Shown here: in pieces, positions 58,901 to 64,000 of the stretch
Numbering within the stretch: the stretch's first letter is position 1
Layout of the letters: every line of letters starts with the position of its first letter
Assembly: GCA_035048485.1 (NCBI GenBank)
Contig: CM068581.1
Coordinates: 4,876,930 to 4,940,929, forward strand
Source of the DNA: Pteria penguin
Taxonomy: Eukaryota > Mollusca > Bivalvia > Pterioida > Pteriidae
Direction of reading: 5' to 3'
Length of the DNA: 64,000 bases
Program-made: the position numbers and the translations under genes
The notes under the pieces: model-generated
Told to the model about the DNA's origin: nothing
The model's database searches: none
The model's input: only the letters and a program-made list of their open reading frames with translations

Positions 58901-61900
58901 ACTCTGCATTGAGAGTTGTCTGATGGTAAGGAATGACTCGGTTAACTCTGCATTGAGAGTTGTATGTTGGTAAGAAATGACACAGTAAACTCTGCATTGA
59001 GGATTGTATGTTGGTAAGGAATGACACAGTAAACTCTGCATTGAGGATTGTATGTTGGTAAGGAATGACTCGGTTAACTCTGCATTGAGAGTTGTATGTT
59101 GGTAAGGAATGACACAGTAAACTCTGCATTGAGGGTTGTATATTGGTAAGGAATGATTAGGTAAACTCTGCATTGAGGGTTGTCTGATGGTAAGGAATGA
59201 CTCGGTTAACTCTGCATTGAGAGTTGTATGTTGGTAAGGAATGACACAGTAAACTCTGCATTGAGGGTTGTAAGTTGGTAAGGAATGATTAGGTAAACTC
59301 TGCATTGAGGATTGTATGTTGCTAAGGAATGACACAGTAAACTCTGCATTGAGGATTGTATGTTGTTAAGGGATGACTCAGTTAAATCTGCATTGAGGGT
59401 TGTATGTTGGTAAGGAATGATTAGGTAAACTCTGCATTGAGGATTGTATGTTGGTAAGGAATGACTCAGTTAAATCTGCATTGAGGGTTGTATGTTGGTA
59501 AGGAATGATTAGGTAAACTCTGCATTGAGGGTTGTATGTTGGTAAGGGATGATTAGGTAAACTCTGCATTGAGGATTGTTTGTTGGTAAAGAATGACTCG
59601 GTTAACTCTGCATTGAGGATCGTATGTTGGTAAGGAATGACTCGGTTAACTCTGCATTGAGGACTATTATTCAGTTTTTTTAACCATCACATTCATGTGA
59701 ACAAATCTTTTGTCTATATGGTATAACTAGTAAGTAGCCTATAAGTAGCTTAGTCAGTATTGTTCTCAGTTGAAGGTCTATAAGAAATGAGTTGTGAAGA
59801 GCAGCAACAGTCTTTCCAAAAAATTTTTACACCACTCACCAGTAGGGCAAGTCAAGTCCAAACTTTTACCAGCCTGAGGAAAATTCTACTAGTCCAGAGA
59901 AAAAGTCTTTAATTTTAATAAATTTCAATTTTGAAATTCTCTTTTAAATTCTAGTTCATGAAACATGTTATTGCAGATGTTTTTAGAAAAAGAATGTTCA
60001 TTAATCGTTTATTTGGACTGGTCTTAAAGAGAACTTTAAAAGCATTCATTTTGACATCGTTATTTACACATAATCAATTTCAACACATGTCGTGGCATTA
60101 AATTTTGAGTACATGACTTGTATTAACTGTATTTAGAAGCACTTTATCGACTAAGTAAGATCTGCAGTTTGTCATCTCTTGATACTGAGTATATCTTTTT
60201 AGAAGACATTAGTACATGTATTTGTACAAGCCAGTCAAACCATTTCAGAAACAGATTTAATGTCCTGAGGAAATTTTTGTGAGTTTTCGGAAAGACTGTA
60301 GCTAGAGTTTTGAGCTTTCTTGTTCTTCATTATAGGCTCAAAAATTGAGGTCCAATTTGTGGACAGGGTAGATTGCCTGACTGGTTTGAATTGGTCCATT
60401 GCTTATGTCTTGGTAACTGTTATGAACTTGATTTGTTGTGCACTACTATGTTTAAGTTATTGATTACCTTTTGGTTCCATGTCCTGATATAGCTTAAAGA
60501 TTATTGAAAATGATGTAAAACGCTAATCAATCATACAGCCAACCTCTGTTATAACTTGTAAAGCTGAAGAGTTTCTCAGTGTGGCATTTCACTTTTAATA
60601 AACAGACAAATTATAAAGTAAGAATTTTCATGCTAGCTGTAAACTCCAAAATATTACACAGTTTTCAAATGAAGTATGACAGAGGTACTATTTTCTTTAG
60701 GACAGTTCTAAGAGGTTCTATTATTTTCTTAAAATAGATGAAGCAGAAAAAGAAGCAACTGAAAAAAGAAGGCAAATCAACAGACCTGCCAGAAGATGAT
60801 CCTGATAAGGTTTGCATCTTGTACAAGGAATGAAAAACTGACTACTTACCTATTAATTTTTTCAATTTCTCAGCCTCCACATTCATTTGGGTTCAGAGGT
60901 CTACATGTTGTCATGGTAAAGCAAGTCAAATTCTGGGTTCAGAGCTGTACATGTAGTCATGGTAAGGCAAGCCAAATTCTGGGTAGAGAGCTATGTAATC
61001 ATGGTAATGCAAGCCAAATTCTGGGTAGAGAGCTATGTAGCCAAATTCTGGGTTCAGAGCTCGACATGTTGTCTTGGTAAAGTGAGTCAAATTCTGGGTA
61101 GAGAGCTCTACATATTGTCATAGTAAAGTGAGTCAAATTCTGGGTTCAGAGCTGTACATGTAGTCATAGTAATGCAAGCCAAATTCTGGGTAGAGAACTA
61201 TGTTGTCATGGTAAAGCAAGCCAAATTCTGGGTTCAGAGCTCTACATGTTGTCATGGTAAAGTAAGCCAAATGCTGGGTTCAGAGCTCTACATGTTGTCA
61301 TGGTAGTGCAAGCCAAATGCTGGGTTCAGAGCTCTACATGTTGTCATGGTAGTGCAAGCCATATGCTAGGTTCAGAGCTCTACATGTTGTCATGGTAGTG
61401 CAAGCCAAATGCTGGGTTCAGAGCTCTACATGTTGTCATAACAATATATTTTATATTGTATTATGACTATATTTTCTTACTTACATTGTAAATCAGTGTC
61501 GACAGCAGCATATTTTCTTTACCTTAAAATAATTATATTTAATGTTATTGAAGTTACTGTTGTGAAGGTTAAAAAAGCAAGTTATAATCATTGTTAGAAT
61601 ACATTTATGCAAGGTCTTCAGCATGCCCAGTATTCAGAGGATGTAGACAAGTTATCTGTTCTAATGCAGTTCTATCTGTCCATATGCAGTTAGAAGCAAA
61701 TACACATTAATGAATGTCTGAAGTATTTTGTTTGGTCCTCAGATTTGTAATATGTATGCAAAAGTCACGTAAAGGTGTACAGCAGCCTCATGAGATGAGT
61801 AAAATACTACAAAAATGCAATGACAGATCATTCACAGGCAGCTCAAACTTTACATGACCTTTGTCATATTCTTGATGAAATAATTCTCTGGTTTTGCTTT

Positions 61901-61995
61901 CAGAAAAAACATGCGGTATATGTACAGACGTGTAAATTATTTGCAGATTTGGAGAGAATGCGGATAGAAAGAGAGGCAAAAGACATGCACGAAAG
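48789..61995 (+). CDS. DNAJC8: DNAJC8, spliceosome-associated J-domain protein (3' end outside window)
   Basis: Seven exons join in frame (48789-48863, 50641-50742, 51056-51112, 53893-53959, 58374-58468, 60738-60809, 61904-61995) and give 187 residues; human DNAJC8 has 253. The N-terminus is MATLEDSVAQPSGSHDSAFS, then RDSVLTSK and YFNLNPFEVLDIDP opening the J domain, VHPDKNQDD with the HPD triad that stimulates Hsp70 ATPase, and NKAYKTLENEE closing it. The basic helix KKQLKKEGK and the block LFADLERMRIEREAKDMHER follow; both are hallmarks of DNAJC8. The family is nuclear, co-purifies with spliceosomes and is thought to recruit Hsp70 there. The last exon (KRQREEE... region in human) is not in the window. 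Confidence 0.95.
49520..49885. mobile_element. decayed foldback element in DNAJC8 intron 1
   Basis: The left part TTTTCGAAGTCGGCGTGACA...GGGGGATAAACTCGGTGTTTATCAT pairs, with mismatches, with the right part ATGATAAATCCCGAGAGTTATCCCCC...GTGACCAGTCCGACTTCAAG. The arms are imperfect. Confidence 0.6.
50150..50505 (+). repeat. dispersed non-coding repeat (GGACATTAAATCTCAT start)
   Basis: It shares its full order with 62048-62495: ACATTAAATCTCAT, TGTCTGT, CACAAAAACTTTAACCTTGG, GCCTTCATATTTGG, ATCATGTGACCTTGAC, GACATGCACAACCATGACAA and GGGGACCA...TTCTCTGAATTTGC. Both copies lie in DNAJC8 introns. Confidence 0.8.
50641..50742 (+). CDS. DNAJC8: DNAJC8 exon 2 (start of J domain)
   Basis: The acceptor is TGCTATAG and the donor GAG|GTAAGT. 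It has 34 codons, phase 0 on both sides: RDSVLTSKQQIDKLNRPG and YFNLNPFE. The block is nearly identical to mammalian DNAJC8. Confidence 0.95.
51056..51112 (+). CDS. DNAJC8: DNAJC8 exon 3 (J-domain helices I-II)
   Basis: The acceptor is TTTCTTAAG and the donor CAG|GTAAAG. It has 19 codons, VLDIDPETPLADIKKKYRQ, phase 0. The intron before it is only 313 bp. Confidence 0.95.
51113..52985. repeat. DNAJC8 intron 3, first part, dispersed repeats
   Basis: It holds a start fragment of the CGCCCGTC-type element at 51389-51500. A dispersed repeat at about 52565-52925 (GAGAGATAGATACTTTATAT, GGTATGCATGCTCCACTCAT, then again GATAGAGATACTTCATATTT) has the same grammar as 31487-31870. Confidence 0.6.
52986..53670. 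mobile_element. 0.68-kb near-palindrome (foldback element) in DNAJC8 intron 3
   Basis: The left arm from CCTTCTCCCACTTTTGATAT (52988) runs through CTAATAACTTCCGCTAGC-type text and TTTATCTGAAAACATGACAA to ATGACATCAGATCTCGCAGA (about 53290). It pairs with the right arm from GCAGGATCTGACGTCATACT (about 53384) through TTGTCATGTTTGCAGATAAA to ATATCAAAAGTAGGAGAAGG. The arms are about 300 bp with some mismatches and gaps, around a central spacer of less than 100 bp. Confidence 0.85.
53793..53855. repeat. 24-bp tandem repeat, ~2.5 copies
   Basis: TATCAGGATTGCCAGGTCTT is repeated just before exon 4. Confidence 0.85.
53893..53959 (+). CDS. DNAJC8: DNAJC8 exon 4 (HPD motif)
   Basis: The acceptor is TTTATTTAG and the donor GAAG|GTACAC. 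It has 22 codons plus one base: LSILVHPDKNQDDLERSQRA and FE. His-Pro-Asp is intact. Confidence 0.96.
54217..54803. repeat. 43-bp minisatellite, about 13-14 copies, DNAJC8 intron 4
   Basis: The unit AAAGGCTTAAGTGAGCTATT + GTCATGGCGTGTTGCCTGTC + TTC recurs with few changes. It resembles the first 45 bp of AGCTCACCTGAG-family elements (GCTCAAGTGAGCTATAGTCATAGTGTG...). Confidence 0.93.
54804..58373. repeat. DNAJC8 intron 4, remaining part
   Basis: It contains a foldback-arm-like fragment (about 55670-55705), a (TA)n run at 55939-55987 and 3'-end fragments of the AGCTCACCTGAG family near 57210-57250, 57748-57795 and 58180-58225. Each of these has a GTGAGYRATATA-like phrase followed by CCTCTTG-like text. 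No exon was found in it. Confidence 0.6.
55939..55987. repeat. (TA)n microsatellite
   Basis: About 24 TA units. Confidence 0.95.
58374..58468 (+). CDS. DNAJC8: DNAJC8 exon 5 (end of J domain)
   Basis: The acceptor is TTCTTTCAG and the donor ATG|GTAAAA. Two bases complete Ala; then VNKAYKTLENEEGMRR and CKEIIDEAVSRVEEM follow. Phase 0 at the end. Confidence 0.95.
58534..59664. repeat. 44-bp minisatellite, about 26 copies, DNAJC8 intron 5
   Basis: The unit AAACTCTGCATTGAGGGTTG + TATGTTGGTAAGGAATGATT + AGGT alternates variant junctions (GATTAGGT, GACACAGT, GACTCGGT). The array starts 65 bp after exon 5. It yields a false minus-strand frame with 44-residue repeats. Confidence 0.95.
59665..60737. 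repeat. DNAJC8 intron 5, remainder, with decayed SINE (family B)
   Basis: At 60446-60540, CACTACTATGTTTAAGTTAT, TTTTGGTTCCATGTCCTGAT, and GATGTAAAACGCTAATCAAT match the body and tail of family B (7205-7300) with many substitutions. The rest is unremarkable. Confidence 0.6.
60738..60809 (+). CDS. DNAJC8: DNAJC8 exon 6
   Basis: The acceptor is CTTAAAATAG and the donor AAG|GTTTGC. It has 24 codons: MKQKKKQLKKEGKSTDLPED and DPDK. It matches the mammalian KKQLKKEGK...EEDDPE segment. Confidence 0.93.
60886..61440. repeat. ~46-bp minisatellite, about 12 copies, DNAJC8 intron 6
   Basis: The unit GGTTCAGAGCTCTACATGTT + GTCATGGTAAAGCAAGCCAA + ATTCTG recurs; several copies have deletions at the TACATGTTG part. 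Confidence 0.93.
61904..61995 (+). CDS. DNAJC8: DNAJC8 exon 7, last exon in window
   Basis: The acceptor is TGCTTTCAG and the donor GAAAG|GTAGGA. It encodes KKHAVYVQTCKLFADLERMR and IEREAKDMHER, ending in phase 2. Mammalian DNAJC8 continues with a basic/acidic coiled region of some 70 residues, which must lie beyond 64000. Confidence 0.94.
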
Positions 61996-62047
61996 GTAGG
62001 AAGTTGTGTTATCAGATGCATGCTTTTGTCCCCCACTTTTCGCGAAT

Positions 62048-62495
62048 GCATGGAGACATTAAATCTCATCCGTCTGTCTGTCACAAAAACTTTAACCTTG
62101 GTCATAACACTTTAACCCTAAGATGTAGGGCCTTCATATTTGGCATGTGTGTCCATAATTGCAATACCTTTCAGTTGATACCAAAATTTTTATCATGTGA
62201 CCTTGACTGTGACCTTTGACCTACTACATTGTAACTTTCTAACAGTAAGACTTATGGCCTTCATTTTTGGCATATGTGTCCCTAATTGCAATACCTTTCC
62301 ATTGGTATCAGAATTTTTTATCATGTGACCTTTGACCTACTTCAATGTAACTATGTTTTTTTTAAGACACAGGGCCTTCATATTTGGCATATATGTCTGT
62401 AGACATGCACAACCATGACAATATGTCACAGATCACTGCACCCTTACTGATATAACCCAGAAAGCAGGGGACCAAAATTTTCTGAATTTGCTTGT
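62048..62495 (+). repeat. dispersed non-coding repeat, second copy
   Basis: This is a longer copy of the repeat at 50150-50505. Here the GCCTTCATATTTGGCATGTG block appears three times (about 62130, 62250 and 62370). Confidence 0.8.
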
Positions 62496-64000
62496 CTAGA
62501 AGTTTAAGTAGATCAAACTGTAGACTGATATGTTCATGAAGTTGTACTGTTTCGCTCAAAAGTTTTTTGGTTCAGTATTTGACCAAAAGAAAATGAAAAA
62601 AAACCATATATATATGATATTAAAATGACTTAATATTTCTTTTCTTCATAGATATTCATATGGTTTATCAACATTTTGTTATACATGTACTGAAAAAATC
62701 AAATTCTCTTTCCTTTTTTTCTATTTTTTCCTAAACTTGGTTCCAAAAGGAAAACTCATAAAATTTCATGTGAATTTTGAAAGATGTTCAGTTATGACAA
62801 ACCTTTGTGGCCTTGACCTCAACTTGAATCCTTTAAATTCTTGATTCTGCTGTCTCCAAAAGAAACAACATCGATATATTAAGGCATTAATATTTCAGTG
62901 AAAATCCATGCGACAATTACATTACAGCTATCATTTGATTTTAACCTTATATTATTTACAGTGAAAAAAATAGGATAAAAATTCATAGATAGCCACAATT
63001 GATTTTATGAGAATTTTCATAATGTGATGAGCTTAGTATTTATTTGGTCAGAATGATTGTCATTATTTTAGACCTATGAATACTGTTAGGAAGAAGAAAT
63101 TTTAGAAATTCCCCTGGAAAAGTGGAATTTTGAGCACAACTTCAGTCTTATGTGGCGTAGAAGTGCATGAGTGTTAATCAAAACAACATACAGTTGTGTT
63201 CACTATGAATATATCTCACAGTAACTTAGTCAATTCTGATTAGATTGCGTTAGACAAAGGTTACAACATTCTTTAAGTGCATAAACATGTAATAATAGCA
63301 CTGTAATCATGTGTATATGTAGACAGTTTTTAAATAGCTATCGATTTATAATGAGTAATATTTATAACATACATAAGTAATGAATCACAGGATCTCTTTG
63401 AAATCAATGTATTATTGAATAGATATGATGAATATTCAATTTGGTCAGATAAGAAAAAAGATACTTCTTAAAACTACAACATTTTTTGTACAAAACATGT
63501 ACAAACATGTGATTATTACACAGTAACTATGTTTGTGTGTACACATTAATAGCTCTCTATTTATAATGAGTGCTATTTATAACATACACAAGTGATGACA
63601 TTGTGATTGTAGGATCTGGTTGGAAAAGTTTTCAATTAGTGTTGGCTTATACATGCATTATTTCCTTACTGATTTATAATACACACAAAATACATTTTAA
63701 CTTTTATTTCTTCTTCTGGATAAGCAATCTTCCATCCTACAATCATGGCAAAAATTACATGTGTATAAAAGTCAGAGGAAATTTATAACGCATGTACAAG
63801 ATCCAGATTCATTATTAAATATTTAGCTTGACAAAATAAGAACATCTTTATTTTTTACCCTGTGTTTGATTTTCACCTAGCATGCTATATTTTTTTTCCC
63901 AGTATGTTAAAAGAAATTCCTGTTCACAAGCATTATTTTGGTAAAAAGCGGGGAGGATAAAAAACTGAAAAATAATGATTCCTTATGCAAGCAATAGTAC
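62496..64000. other. DNAJC8 intron 7, no exon found
   Basis: AT-rich. Two loosely similar stretches (about 63290-63400 and 63500-63600) share TATAATGAGT...ATTTATAACATACA. No segment matching the DNAJC8 C-terminus was found. Confidence 0.5.

Noticed and set aside
58673..59569. Minus-strand 220-residue and shorter repeat proteins
   Set aside because: They fall wholly inside the 44-bp intronic minisatellite of DNAJC8, antisense to the gene.
63060..63105. Possible DNAJC8 exon with a K/R-rich stretch after TTTTAG
   Set aside because: It does not match the conserved C-terminal sequence and hits a stop quickly.

Overview
This 64 kb window looks like animal nuclear DNA, most likely from a bivalve or related mollusc. 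It is AT-rich and intron-rich, and packed with tRNA-derived SINEs, foldback/MITE elements, minisatellites and relics of LINE, DIRS-like and mariner elements. The lineage call rests on the repeat style and on two animal genes; it is an inference, not a proof.

Two protein-coding genes can be assembled from spliced exons, both on the + strand. (1) A BCL2L13 (Bcl-rambo)-like gene, about 8.57-33.15 kb. Six exons are well supported (9353-9574, 18977-20103, 21115-21231, 22025-22302, 26165-26308, 32637-33152) and a tiny first exon at 8570-8589 is only a suggestion. It has a BH4-like N-terminal helix, a 375-residue disordered exon with no counterpart in human BCL2L13, an acidic helix, a canonical-looking BH3 core, a BH1-like segment, a BH2 motif (QQGGW), an acidic tail with a candidate LC3-interacting WSVL motif, and a C-terminal hydrophobic stretch. 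(2) DNAJC8, a J-domain protein tied to the spliceosome. Seven consecutive in-frame exons run from 48789 to 61995 and cover the start codon, the J domain with HPD, and most of the conserved C-terminal helix. The final exon or exons lie beyond the window.

Layout. 1-8.4 kb: a broken DIRS-like reverse transcriptase/RNase H relic (minus strand), SINEs and a foldback element. 8.46-8.59 kb: a promoter-like cluster (E2F-like, inverted CCAAT, M-box/CLEAR-like, CRE-like, TATA). 9.35-33.15 kb: the BCL2L13-like gene. Its introns hold a mariner relic, a 45-bp minisatellite split by a LINE, a 22-bp array, a 1.7-kb minisatellite with higher-order structure, SINEs and dispersed families. 33.2-42 kb: large non-coding mobile elements with inverted ends. 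42.1-44.4 kb: three foldback elements in a row. 45.6-48.2 kb: SINE copies plus 15-bp and about 97-bp tandem arrays. 48.79 kb to the end: DNAJC8. Three consecutive introns (4, 5, 6) each carry their own 43-46 bp minisatellite, and intron 3 holds a near-perfect 0.68-kb palindrome.

No rRNA, CRISPR or operon-like features are seen. Most open frames in the window are chance frames, frames inside tandem arrays, or transposon fragments. The least ordinary items are the BCL2L13-like gene architecture, the GC-AG intron within it, the recurrent 43-48 bp array period across unrelated sequences, and the density of long inverted repeats.
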